Position numbers and translations under genes: made by a program
In this document: positions 7,315 to 17,600 of the stretch, in pieces
Layout: every line of letters begins with the position of its first letter
How positions within the stretch are numbered: the stretch's first letter is position 1
Notes under the pieces: model-generated
What the model was told of the DNA's origin: nothing
Databases searched by the model: none
The model's input: the letters and a program-made list of their open reading frames with translations, nothing else
Assembly (NCBI RefSeq): GCF_000497205.1
Contig: NZ_AYJW01000009.1
Span: forward strand, 1 to 64,000
Direction of reading: 5' to 3'
DNA from: Saccharopolyspora rectivirgula DSM 43747
Lineage (GTDB): Bacteria > Actinomycetota > Actinomycetes > Mycobacteriales > Pseudonocardiaceae
Length of the DNA stretch: 64,000 nucleotides

Positions 7315-8432
7315 ACGGTGCGGGCCAGCTCCGCTTTGGTCCCCTGCAGTGCGCGCAGGGTTTCCGGGGGGAAGCCCCCGCTGGTGGGCATGTCGGGAAC
7401 TCGCAGTTCTTCGGCGATGCCCCAACCTGATCCCCGATCGACCAGAGAGCGGTGTTTGGTGCTGTAGTAGTCGGGGTTCACGGAAACAGCGACTCCGTGG
7501 GCCCCGGCTGCGGCGGCCATCAGGTGCATGTGGAAACGGCTGGACAGCCAGCACTGCCCGGTGGCCGCGGGCAGCCCGGCAGCCATGATTTCGGAGAACG
7601 GGTAGAAGCGGGCGCCGGGGAGGTCGTGCTCCACGAGCGCGAAGACTTCCCGGTCCACGCGTGGAATGCCTTCCACGAAGCCGATCTGCTCCGGGGCGAC
7701 TTCCCAGTGGCGCAGCGTGTCGAGCAGGAATCCGGCCAGGGCCGGCACGCTGACCTGGAGCATGTCCGACTGCAAGCACACCATGACGTCGGGCAGGTCG
7801 TCGGTGCGGTAGAGGCCGGGCTCGACACCGAAGAACATGTCGTCACCGGTCAGCGAAACCTCGCAGGTGTCCTTGAGCAGGCCTGCTGACGCTTCGTCGC
7901 GCACGTCGACCACTGCGAACTGGGCGGCGAGGGCCCGCAGCAGCGGGCGGGCTTCCTCCTGCGTCGGCCACAGGCCCTGGCCGGTCATCGCGGCGCGCCC
8001 ACCGGAGCGGCGGGCGGCCGCCACGGTGGCCGCCAGCAAACCGATGTGCCGCGGCCAAATGCTGTTGATGAAGCCGCCGCCGATGACGTGGAACAGCTCC
8101 ATGCGGGCGGCCAATTCGATCCCGGCGACCCAGCGCGGCGCCAACCCCGGGTCGTTGATCGCGTGCTGCACGAAGGAAGCGACGGCCCACGGTTCGTCGG
8201 ACGGGGCTTCCCAGCACAGTCGCCAGAAGGTGTCGGTGAACCGCACGCGGGGGTGGAAGTGCCCCAGCAGCACCGAGCTCGGCCCCGGGTTGGGGCAGTC
8301 GACCCAGACTTCGCTGTCCGGAGCTGTCCGGGCCAGGTGCTTGAGCCAAGTAGCGGTGATCAGTTCGTCCCCGTAGTTGGGGTGACCACTGGTTGCCACC
8401 AGGTAGATGGCCGATGGTGTCTGCTGGACCAC
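7287..8432 (-). CDS. Polysaccharide pyruvyl transferase family protein
   Basis: This 381-aa protein belongs to the CsaB-like pyruvyl transferase family, which adds ketal pyruvate from PEP to cell-surface sugars. The N-terminal part carries the family's NYGDELI segment (the G-N-x-GDE type motif), a central HVIGGGFIN motif, DVRDEAS, and a C-terminal half with SSRFHMHLMAAAAG, the conserved R-x-H region. A GTG start at 8432 is preceded by GGAG at suitable spacing. It is downstream of the DivIVA-like pair on the same strand (105-bp gap), so a link to envelope assembly is plausible. The acceptor sugar is unknown. Confidence 0.85.
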   Translation of the reverse strand: MVQQTPSAIYLVATSGHPNYGDELITATWLKHLARTAPDSEVWVDCPNPGPSSVLLGHFHPRVRFTDTFWRLCWEAPSDEPWAVASFVQHAINDPGLAPRWVAGIELAARMELFHVIGGGFINSIWPRHIGLLAATVAAARRSGGRAAMTGQGLWPTQEEARPLLRALAAQFAVVDVRDEASAGLLKDTCEVSLTGDDMFFGVEPGLYRTDDLPDVMVCLQSDMLQVSVPALAGFLLDTLRHWEVAPEQIGFVEGIPRVDREVFALVEHDLPGARFYPFSEIMAAGLPAATGQCWLSSRFHMHLMAAAAGAHGVAVSVNPDYYSTKHRSLVDRGSGWGIAEELRVPDMPTSGGFPPETLRALQGTKAELARTVYGTSGDCD

Positions 8433-8537
8433 AGGGTGACTCCAACGGGTTAAGCCGTCGTGTGCTCCTGTGAACCTAGCAATACCGGGGTGCCGGTGGC
8501 GCTGGGGCAGTGGCCGCAGGAAGTGGCGTGATCCTGG

Positions 8538-9008
8538 TTACAGTTTGTCGAGCTCCGTGCGGATCCGGTTCAGCCGCTGCCGGGACCGGTTGAACTTGGC
8601 GGCGAAGTTCTTGGCGAACAGGTTGGCGGGGAGCTCGGGGATGTCCAGGGCGGTGAAATCGGACTCTGCTGCCGCGTTCTCCGACTGCCGGTCCGAACCG
8701 GTTTTCTCGGCGAGCCGGTCCGAACCGGTTTTCTCGGCGAGCTGCACTCGAATCCGGGTGCTGCTGGTGGCCGAGGCGCTGTCCTGCCCGGCCTGCGCGC
8801 CCTTCTCGGACGTCGCCTTCTTCGTCCGCTCGAGCAGTTCGCTGGCGGCCTGTTGCGGTCGGGCGGTTGGGCGCAGGGCGTGCTTGCCGGTTGGCGCGGA
8901 TCTGGTGCTGGTGTTTTCCGGCCGCCGGCTGGCTCGTTGCAGCAGCGGCCAGAAAACGAGGGTGGCCAAGGTGAAGCCGATGAGGAACATCAGCACGAGC
9001 AGGTCCAC
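8538..9008 (-). CDS. Small membrane-anchored hypothetical protein
   Basis: This 156-aa protein has an N-terminal transmembrane helix (residues about 3-22, LLVLMFLIGFTLATLVFWPL) and a long charged cytoplasmic tail rich in Arg, Lys and Ser. The tail ends in a basic amphipathic segment (NLFAKNFAAKFNRSRQRLNR). The tail contains a 9-residue unit, RLAEKTGSD, present twice in tandem at the protein and DNA level. GTG start with GGAG upstream. It follows the DivIVA-like gene by 12 bp, so the two are almost certainly co-transcribed. No family recognised. Confidence 0.75.
   Translation of the reverse strand: MDLLVLMFLIGFTLATLVFWPLLQRASRRPENTSTRSAPTGKHALRPTARPQQAASELLERTKKATSEKGAQAGQDSASATSSTRIRVQLAEKTGSDRLAEKTGSDRQSENAAAESDFTALDIPELPANLFAKNFAAKFNRSRQRLNRIRTELDKL
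8687..8740. repeat. 27-bp perfect tandem duplication inside a coding gene
   Basis: Two identical 27-bp units (8687-8713 and 8714-8740) lie in frame within the small membrane protein gene and encode nine residues each (LAEKTGSDR register). The perfect identity points to a recent slippage or unequal recombination event that kept the frame. Confidence 0.9.
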
Positions 9009-9020
9009 GGGAGTCTCCGA

Positions 9021-9974
9021 TCAGCTCTGTCGGGCGGTTCCGGTGGGGTCGGCCGGCGGGGTGGCGCCGTTGGTGTGGTGTTCCGGTTCGAACGGGATCA
9101 GGAAAGAACGGATGCCTTCCCGCTGCTCCGGGACCACGGCCTGGGCTGTCGGGGCCTTGTCGGCTTCCCCTTCTGCCGGTCCGCCCTCCTGCTGCAGCGC
9201 TTCCGTGCGGTGGCGCAGCGCGTCCACCGAGGTGTCCAGCGTTTCCTTGGCCATGCTGAGCGCACCGAGGACCGAGTTCCGCAGCTCGGCGAGTTCTGCT
9301 TGTTCGGCCCGGATCTCCTCCATGGTCTTCTGGTAGAGCCGTTCGGCTTCTTCCTTGCGCTGCTGGCAGGCCTGCTCGGTCTCCTCGCGGAGCCGCTCGA
9401 TCTCCTCCTGGGCCGCGGACATCGTCTTCTTGTACTCGTCGCGGATGGCCGCCCGCATGCGCTGTTCCCGCCGCCGGATGTCGCTGGCCTTCTGCTCGTG
9501 CTCCCGGTGCAGCTGCTTGCGCCGCTCGTCGATGTCGTTGATCAGCTCGGTGCACTCCGCGCGGATCTCGCTGGCGGTCTGCTCGGCCTGGCTGATCAGT
9601 TCACGGGCTTCGGTCTCAGCGCTCTTGCGGATGACTTCAGCCTGTCGTTTGGCTTTCTCCCGCAGGGTCTGGACTTCTTCTTCGGCGATGGACAGCATGT
9701 TCTGCACACGCTGAGATGCTGCCGGCAGGCCGGTGTCCGAGGATTCGATGCGCTTGAGCCGCTGTTCCGCTTCATCGAGCGCGCGTCTGGTCTCGTCGTA
9801 CAGCTTGCGCAGGTCGTTGTTGAGCTGCACCGCTTCGTTGCGGTCGATGGTGACCATGCGGAGCTGGTCTTCCAGCAGCTCGATGTGCTCGATGACCTGT
9901 TTGCGGTCGAAGCCGCGCAAGTTGATGTCGAATCCCGGCCGGAGCGGGACGACGGCTTCTGCAGCGTCTTCCAT
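9021..9974 (-). CDS. DivIVA/Wag31-like coiled-coil protein
   Basis: This 317-aa protein has an N-terminal DivIVA-like segment (DINLRGFDRKQVIEHIELLE, residues about 16-35) followed by long heptad-rich coiled coil to about residue 270 and a disordered tail ending near the C-terminus with Pro/Gly/Thr. DivIVA proteins bind curved membrane at poles and septa and organise growth in actinomycetes. The start is set at the ATG at 9974 because GGAGAGGAG lies just upstream; an upstream in-frame extension to 10106 lacks a ribosome site and the family N-terminus. It is probably one of several DivIVA paralogues rather than the essential Wag31 beside ftsZ. Confidence 0.8.
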   Translation of the reverse strand: MEDAAEAVVPLRPGFDINLRGFDRKQVIEHIELLEDQLRMVTIDRNEAVQLNNDLRKLYDETRRALDEAEQRLKRIESSDTGLPAASQRVQNMLSIAEEEVQTLREKAKRQAEVIRKSAETEARELISQAEQTASEIRAECTELINDIDERRKQLHREHEQKASDIRRREQRMRAAIRDEYKKTMSAAQEEIERLREETEQACQQRKEEAERLYQKTMEEIRAEQAELAELRNSVLGALSMAKETLDTSVDALRHRTEALQQEGGPAEGEADKAPTAQAVVPEQREGIRSFLIPFEPEHHTNGATPPADPTGTARQS

Positions 9975-10191
9975 CACGGGCTCCTCTCCGGGCGGTGAGT
10001 GGGGGTTGTCGATGTCCCGGAGAGTAAGCGGGTTTCGATGATTCCGCCCAGCAAGGCGCGACTGCCACCACCTGATCAGGTAGTGATTCGCCGGGTCAGG
10101 TGGCAAGGCTGTTTATTCCGTTCTGCAGTCCACAGTGCATTGTCCGCCCCGGAACGGCCACTCGGGGCTAGCCCCTTCCGCTGACCCGGAG

Positions 10192-10210
10192 TTAGGTTAG
10201 GCTCGGCTGT
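10192..10210 (+). promoter_or_regulatory. Iron box (IdeR/DmdR type), left half conserved
   Basis: TTAGGTTAGGCTCGGCTGT matches the actinobacterial iron-box consensus TTAGGTTAGGCTAACCTAA at 14 of 19 positions; the first 12 are identical and the right half is degenerate. It lies 22 bp upstream of the N-acyltransferase start, where a bound ferrous repressor would block transcription. Confidence 0.7.
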
Positions 10211-10232
10211 CTTGCGGGAAGGGAGAACGTCC

Positions 10233-11573
10233 GTGACAACTGACGCTGAGCTGGTTGGACGAGCTCACCAGCGCTCTTCGGCGTTGTTGCGCCGCTGGCT
10301 GGCCGAAACCCACACTCCGGTGACGGAGGGCCCCTTGGAAGTGGCTGTTGGCCCCCTGCGGTTGCGCACGGACGTGGGCTACGCGTCCCCCACCGGGGCG
10401 CACGGATTCGGACCTGTTCGAGTGATCAATGGCAAGTGTCCGGTTGCGGTGGCCGAGCCGGTGCTGCTAGCTGCCGCGTGTGCGGCGGACGCCCAGGCCC
10501 GGGCGCTGCCGTCGGACCCGATCAACGATCCCGCTTCCGGCTCGCTGGTCGACTGGGCGGTGCGGGCCCCGCTGCGGGGGGAGATCGATCCTCTCGAGCT
10601 GAACGCCGAGCTCGCCGCGCTGGCGTGCAACATCTCCGATGCCGGTCAAGCGCGTTCTTGGCTGGCCGGGCACGTGGAGAGCCGCCTGCTGCCGGTGCTG
10701 CGGGCGCGTGCCGCCGATGTCCCGGAGGAGGTGACCGCCGAGCTGCTGACCGGAGAGTTGTTCGCCGTGATCGGTGTGCTGGGCAGGCGCGGGGTCGTGC
10801 CCGAGCGGGAGCTGCTCGACGAGCTGGCCGGGCTGTTGCCCAAGATCGCCGAGGCGTATCCGGAGACCGAGCGCTTGATCGACCGCTGGCTCGCCGCGCC
10901 CACGGTCACCGCTCGTGCCGCGCTCAACGGCTCCGGCCTGCGGTACCGGGATGGCGGCGAGGTCCGGCTGCAGCCGGTGGCCTTCGAGGTGCCCAATCCG
11001 CTCTGGCAGCGGCCCGCCGAGGAGGTTCCCGGGGTGCCGGTGCCCGACCTCGGGGAGGGGTGGTCGCTGCGGCCGGTGGAGTTGACCGGCGCGGACGGCG
11101 GGCCGGACGCCGCGCTGGTGCACCGGTGGATGAACACCGAGCACGTGGCGGTCAACTGGCACCAGGACTGGCCGCTGGACAAGTGGCGGGCCGAGCTGGA
11201 GACTCAGCTGGGCGGAGCGCACTCGCTGCCCTGCATCGTCAGTCGGGACGGGCGCGAGGTCGCCTACCTGGAGCTGTACCGGGTGACCCGGGACAAGTTG
11301 GCCCGCTGCTACCCGCACCACCCGCACGACCTGGGGGTGCACATCGCGATCGGGGAGCCGGACGCGATCGGCCGCGGGTTCGGGTCGGCGCTGCTGCGCG
11401 CGGTGGCCGAAGGGCTGTTGGCGGCGGATCCGCAGTGCCGGCGGGTCGTGGCGGAACCGAACGTGCACAACGCGGCTTCGGTGCGGGCCTTCACCAAGGC
11501 GGGCTTCCGGAAGACGGCGGAGATCGGTTTGCCGAACAAGAACTCGGCGTTGATGGTTTTCGAGCGCGGGTGA
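10233..11573 (+). CDS. Siderophore N-acyltransferase (IucB/MbtK-type GNAT) with extra N-terminal domain
   Basis: The C-terminal ~175 residues (from WSLRPVELTG) form a GNAT domain of the IucB/AlcB/MbtK type that acylates N-hydroxylysine or N-hydroxyornithine; the segments MNTEHVAVNWHQDWPLDKW, VAYLELYRV, and IGRGFGSALLRAVAEGLLA are typical. The N-terminal ~265 residues are unusual. They contain LRTDVGYASPTGAHGFGP and, near the end, PTVTARAALN followed by FEVPNPL, which recall the outer parts of IucA/IucC (NIS) synthetases, while the catalytic GHPxHP core is missing. GTG at 10233 is chosen for GGGAG 8 nt upstream. An iron box precedes it. It should acylate the hydroxyornithine made by the product of 21369-22682. 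Confidence 0.82.
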   Translation: MTTDAELVGRAHQRSSALLRRWLAETHTPVTEGPLEVAVGPLRLRTDVGYASPTGAHGFGPVRVINGKCPVAVAEPVLLAAACAADAQARALPSDPINDPASGSLVDWAVRAPLRGEIDPLELNAELAALACNISDAGQARSWLAGHVESRLLPVLRARAADVPEEVTAELLTGELFAVIGVLGRRGVVPERELLDELAGLLPKIAEAYPETERLIDRWLAAPTVTARAALNGSGLRYRDGGEVRLQPVAFEVPNPLWQRPAEEVPGVPVPDLGEGWSLRPVELTGADGGPDAALVHRWMNTEHVAVNWHQDWPLDKWRAELETQLGGAHSLPCIVSRDGREVAYLELYRVTRDKLARCYPHHPHDLGVHIAIGEPDAIGRGFGSALLRAVAEGLLAADPQCRRVVAEPNVHNAASVRAFTKAGFRKTAEIGLPNKNSALMVFERG

Positions 11574-11611
11574 GCCACCCCACGTGATCTGTCGCAGCGC
11601 GAACCGATGAA

Positions 11612-11630
11612 ATAAGGTAAGCCTTACTTA
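11612..11630 (+). promoter_or_regulatory. Iron box upstream of the NRPS operon
   Basis: ATAAGGTAAGCCTTACTTA is a nearly perfect dyad (AAGGTAAG/CCTTACTT) matching the IdeR/DmdR palindrome layout, 28 bp upstream of the NRPS start. It implies iron-repressed transcription of NRPS-mbtH-MFS. Confidence 0.82.
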
Positions 11631-11657
11631 ATCTTGGCGATGATCGTGGGGAGTGCG

Positions 11658-14600
11658 ATGTCGGAGTTCCTCGACGGGGAGACACCCGAGGTCTTGCCCC
11701 TGTCAGCGGCTCAATCCGGGATCTGGTTCGCCCAGCAGCTGGACCAGGGCAACCCGGTGTTCAACACCGCGGAATACCTCGACATCGAAGGAGCGCTCGA
11801 CCCCGAGCTCTTCGCGACCGCGTTGCGGCAGGTCACCCGGGAAGCCGACGTGCTGCGCCTGCGGATCCTCGACACCCCGGAGGGACCGCAGCAGATCGTC
11901 GAGCCCGAACGGGACCCGCAGCTGGCCGTCGTCGACCTGACCTCAGCGGCCGACCCGCAGGCGCGCGCGCACGAGTGGATGCGCGCCGACCTGCAGCGGC
12001 CGGTCGACCTCGCCTCCGGCGACCAGCTGGCTACCAGCGCGCTGTTCCGGATCGGCGAGCACCGCTGGTGGTGGTACCAGCGTATCCACCACGTGGCCAT
12101 CGACGGCTACGGCTTCTCCATCCTGCTGCGGCGGGTCGCCGAGGTCTACAGCGCGCTGGCCGCCGGCGAGCAGCCGCAGCCCAACCCGTTCGGACCGCTC
12201 CGCTCCCTGCTGGAGGCCGAGCGGTCCTACCGCGAATCCGAGAAGTGCGAGAAGGACGAGAAGTTCTGGCACGACCAGCTGGCGGACTGGCCGGACGCGG
12301 TTTCGCTGGCCGGGCGCATCCAGCGGACGGCGCGCGGCTTCCGCCGGCAGACCGGTGAGTTGCCCGGCAGCACGGTGCGCTTGCTGGAAGCGGCCGCCGG
12401 GCAGAGCCGCACTGCGTGGACGGACGCGCTGGTCGCCGCGTTCGGCGCGTACCTGCACCGGATGACCGGTTCCCGCGACGTGGTGCTGGGCTTGCCGGTG
12501 ATGGGCCGGCGGGGCTCCGCCCTGCGGGTGCCCGGAATGGTGGTCAACGTGCTGCCGCTGCGGCTGCGCATCGCCCCCGGCACCACCCGAGGCGAGCTCG
12601 TCGCCCAGGTGGCCCGGGAAATCCGGCAGCTGCGCAAGCACCAGCACTACCGGGGCGAGGACCTGCGCCGCCAGCTGCGGGGCGGCGGCACCGACCGGCC
12701 GCTGTTCGGCCCCATGGTCAACATCAAGTCCTTCGACTACGACCTGCGCTTCGACCAAGCCCCGGCGACGGTGCGCAACGTCGCCGCCGGCCCGGTCGAC
12801 GACCTGACCCTCACCGCCTACACCACCGGAGCGGACCTGCAGCTGGAGTTCAACGCCAACCCCGAGGCGTACGCGGAAGACCAGCTGGCGGACCACCGCG
12901 CCAGGTTCCAGCGCTTCCTCGCCGAGTTCGCCACCTGCCCGGCCGACACCCCGGTGGATCGCATCGAGCTGCTCTCCGCCGAAGAGCGGCAGCGGATCCT
13001 CCACGAGTGGAACGCGCCGGTGCCGGGCGTGGAGCAGGCGCCGCGGAAGACCCTCCCGGAACTGTTCGAGGAACAGGTCGCGCGGACCCCGGACGCGACA
13101 GCCGTCAGCTACCAGGGGATCGAGCTGACCTACACCGAGCTCAACGAGCGGGCCAACCGGCTGGCCCACCACCTCGTCGACCACGGGATCGGGCCCGAGC
13201 AGCTGGTCGGGCTGGCGCTGCCGCGGTCGGCCGACCTGGTGGTCGCCATCCTCGCGGTGCTCAAGGCCGGCGCCGCCTACCTGCCGCTGGACCCCGGCTA
13301 CCCGGCCGAGCGCATCGCCTACATGGTCGCCGACGCCGAACCGGTGCTGTGCATCACCGACAGCGAGCACAATGGACGGTTGCCGGACGGTGTCGCGCAG
13401 GTCGTGCTCGACGACGACCGGTGCGTCGAGGAGATAACCCGGCACTCCTCCCGCGACCTCAAGTCGGGAGAGCGCGGCCGGTTGACACCGGACCACGCCG
13501 CCTACGTCATCTACACGTCCGGCTCGACCGGGCGGCCGAAGGGCGTGTCCATCCCGCACCACAACGTGGTGCGCCTGTTCACCGCCACCCAGCCGTGGTT
13601 CTCCTTCACCAGCGACGACGTGTGGACCCTGTTCCACTCCTACGCGTTCGACTTCTCGGTCTGGGAGCTGTGGGGAGCCCTGCTGCACGGCGGGCGGCTG
13701 GTCGTGGTGCCGTACGAGATCAGCCGCTCCCCGAAGGAGTTCCTGCAACTGCTCAGCCGGGAGCGGGTCACCGTCCTGAACCAGACGCCGTCGGCGTTCT
13801 ACCAGCTCATCGAAGCGGACGGGGAGAACCCGGGGACGGAACTGGCGCTGCGCTACGTCGTCTTCGGCGGGGAGGCGCTGGAGCTCTCCCGGTTGACCAG
13901 CTGGTACGAGCGGCACCCGCAGCAGCCGAAGTTGATCAACATGTACGGGATCACCGAAACCACCGTGCATGTGACCTGCATGGAGCTGGACGAGCAGCGG
14001 GTCGCCCGCCGGGAAGGCAGCCTGATCGGTCGGGGCATCGGTGACCTGCGCGTCTACGTGCTCGACGACCAGCTGCAGCCGGTGCCGCCCGGGGTGGTGG
14101 GCGAGATGTACGTGGGCGGAGCTGGCGTCGCCCGCGGCTACCTCGGCAAACGAGCGCTGACCGCGCAGCGGTTCGTCGCCGACCCCTACGGGCCGCCCGG
14201 CTCCCGCATGTACCGCTCCGGCGACCTGGCCCGGTGGCGCGCCGACGGGCAGCTGGAGTACCTCGGCCGGGCCGACCACCAGGTCAAGATCCGCGGGTTC
14301 CGCATCGAGCTGGGCGAGGTCGAGGCGGCCCTGGCCAGCCACCCCCAGGTCACCCAGGCCGCGGTGGTGGTGCGCCCGGACCAGCACGGCGACAAGCGCC
14401 TCGTGGGCTACACCGTCGGGCGGGCCGAGCCGAAGGAGTTGCGCGCCCACCTGGCGGAACGGCTCCCGGACTACATGATCCCCGCCGCGCTGGTGCCGAT
14501 CGAGCGGATGCCGTTGACCGCCAACGGGAAGCTGGACACCGCGTCGCTCCCCGAGCCCGCCGCGACCGGCTCGGGGCAGGGGCGCAAGCCGCGCACCGCC

Positions 14601-17600
14601 GCGGAGGAAACCCTCTGCCGGCTGTTCGCCGAAGTCCTCGGCACCGACGAGGTCAGCATCGACGACAACTTCTTCGAACTCGGGGGGCACTCCCTGCTGG
14701 GCACCCGGCTGCTGGCCAGGGTGCGCGCGGAACTGGGGGCGGAACTGACCATCCGCAGCCTGTTCGAGCACCCCACGGTGGCCGGACTGGCCGAGCAGCT
14801 GCGGGCCGGCACCGCGCGTCCCGTGCTGCGGCCGATGCCTCGGCCCAAGCAGATCCCGCTGTCGTTCGCCCAGCAGCGGCTGTGGTTCCTCAACCGCCTC
14901 GAAGGCGCCACCGCCACCTACAACCTGCCGCTGGTGCTGCGGCTCTCCGGGGAGGTCGACGAAACCGCGCTGCGGGCGGCGGTCGCGGACGTGACCCGGC
15001 GCCACGAGAGCTTGCGCACCGTCTTCCCCGACACCCTCGGGGATCCGCGGCAGCAAGTGCTGGACGAGCCCGCGGAACTGGCCGTCGTCGAAACCTCCGA
15101 TGTGGACGCCGAGCTGGCCGCGACGGTGCGCCAGGGCTTCGACCTCGCCGAGCAGCCGCCGCTGCGGGCGGTTCTGCTGCGCGGCGCCGAGGAGAGCGCT
15201 CTGCTGCTGCTCCTGCACCACATCGCCGCCGACGAGTGGTCGCTGCGGCCCCTGGTGCGGGACCTCGCCACCGCCTACTCGGCGCGGGTGCGCGGGCAGG
15301 AGCCGGACTGGCAGCCCCTGCCGGTGCAGTACGTGGACTACACGCTGTGGCAGCGCCAGCTGCTCGGCGACGAGTCCGATCCCACCAGCCTGGCCGCCGA
15401 GCAGCTGGAGTTCTGGCGGGACGCCCTCGCCGGTCTGCCCGACCAGCTGGAGCTGCCGACCGACTTCCCGCGCCCGGCGGTGTCCAGCCACCAGGGCGAC
15501 TCGGTTTCGTTCGAGCTCTCCCCGCAATTGTTGGAGCAGGTCCGGCAACTGGCCGGGCAGCACCAGGTGAGCGTGTTCATGGTGCTGCAGGCGGCCTTGG
15601 CCGCGCTGCTCACCCGGCTCGGCGCCGGAACCGACATCCCGATCGGTTCCCCGACCGCGGGCCGGGAGGACGACGCGCTCAACGACCTGGTCGGCTTCTT
15701 CGTCAACACCCTGGTGCTGCGCACCGACACCTCGGGCGACCCGAGCTTCACCGAGCTGCTGTCCCGGGTGCGCCGCACCGACCTGGCCGCCTACGACAAC
15801 GCCGAGCTGCCGTTCGAGCGGCTGGCCGAAGTGCTCAACCCGGTCCGCTCGCTGTCGCACCACCCGCTGTTCCAGGTGATGCTGGCCTACTGGAAGGCCG
15901 GTGACGAGCTGCGGGTCGAGCTGCCCGGCCTGGACGTGGCGGTGGAAACGGCCGACCCGGGGGCGGCCAAGTTCGACTTGGCGTTCAGCGTGACCGAACG
16001 CGCCGACGGCGGCGCTGAAGGGCTGGTGCAGTTCAGCACCGACCTGTTCACCCAGGACACGGTGGAAGCGATGGCCGCCCGGTTCGTCCGGCTGCTGACC
16101 GCCGCGGTCGCCCGGCCGACCGAGCCGATCGGTGAACTGGACGTCCTCAGCCCCGAGGAGCGCGACCAGCTCTTCGCGCGGGGCGACGCCACGGCGCGCG
16201 TCCAGGGGCCGGCCGTCACGTTCCCGCAGGTGTTCGCCGAGCGGGTGCGCAGCGACCCGGACAAGCCGGCGCTGGTCTTCGAGGACGTCGAGCTGTCCTA
16301 CCGGGAATTGGGCGAGCAGGTCCAGCGGTTGGCCCAAGCGCTGGTCGAACGCGGGGTGCGGCCCGGGGACGTCGTCGGGGTGATGCTGCCCCGCTCGCCG
16401 GAGCTGATCACCAGTCTGCTGGCGGTGATGACCGCCGGGGCGGCCTACCTGGCGCTGGACCCGGACTACCCGGTGGATCGGCTGGCCTACATGGTGGCCG
16501 ACGCCCGGCCGCGGCTGGTGATCGGTCAGCCGCGGGAAGGCCTGGACATCGAGCTGCTGGACTGGCGCGCGACCCCGCAGCAGCCGCAGCAGCTCCCGCA
16601 GCCCGAGGTGGACGACCCCGCCTACGTCATCTACACCTCCGGCTCCACCGGCAAGCCCAAGGGCGTGGTGGTGCCGCACCGGGGCGTCGCCAAGCTGCTG
16701 GCCACCCAGGCCGAGCGGGTCGGGGTCGACTCCAACAGCCGGGTGCTGCAGTTCGCCTCGCCCAGCTTCGACGTGGCGTTCTGGGAGATGTGCATGGGGC
16801 TGCTCAGCGGCGGAACCCTGGTCGTGGTGCCGGCCGAGCGCCGCGTCCCGGGTGAGCCGCTGGCCGAGTACACCCGCCGCCACCGGGTGACCCACATGGC
16901 GATCGGGCCGTCGGTGCTGGGGATGTTCCCCGACGACACCGAATTCCCCGCGGGGTCCACTGTGCTGTGCGGGGCGGAGAAGGTGCCCGCCGAGCTGGTG
17001 CAGCGGTGGGCGACCAAGTACCGGATGCTCAACTGCTACGGGCCCACCGAGGCGACGGTGAACTCCACCCTGTGGGAGTGCGCGCCCGAGCAGGCGGCGA
17101 CGTCGGTGCCGATCGGCGTGCCCGACCCGGGGGTGCGGCTGTACGTGCTGGACGAGAAGCTGCGCCCGGTGCCGCCGGGGGTCCTCGGGGAGCTCTACGT
17201 GGCCGGGCCCGGGCTGGCCCACGGGTACCTCAACCGGCCGGGCCTGACCGCGGAGCGCTTCGTCGCCGATCCCTACGGGCCGCCCGGTTCCCGCATGTAC
17301 CGCACCGGCGACGTGGTCCGCTGGCGGCGGGACGGGGCGCTGGACTTCGCCGGACGAGCCGACGACCAGGTCAAGCTCCGCGGTTTCCGCATCGAGCTCG
17401 GCGAGGTCGAGGCCGTTCTGGGCCGGCACCCCGCGGTGAGCCAGGCGGCGGTCACCATCCGCGAGGACACCCCGGGCGACAAGCGGCTGGTCGGCTACGT
17501 GGTCGGCGATGCGGACCCCGTCGAGCTGCGCCGCCACGTCGCCGAGGAGCTGCCGGACTACATGGTGCCGTCCGCGGTGGTGCGCATGGACGCGTTGCCG

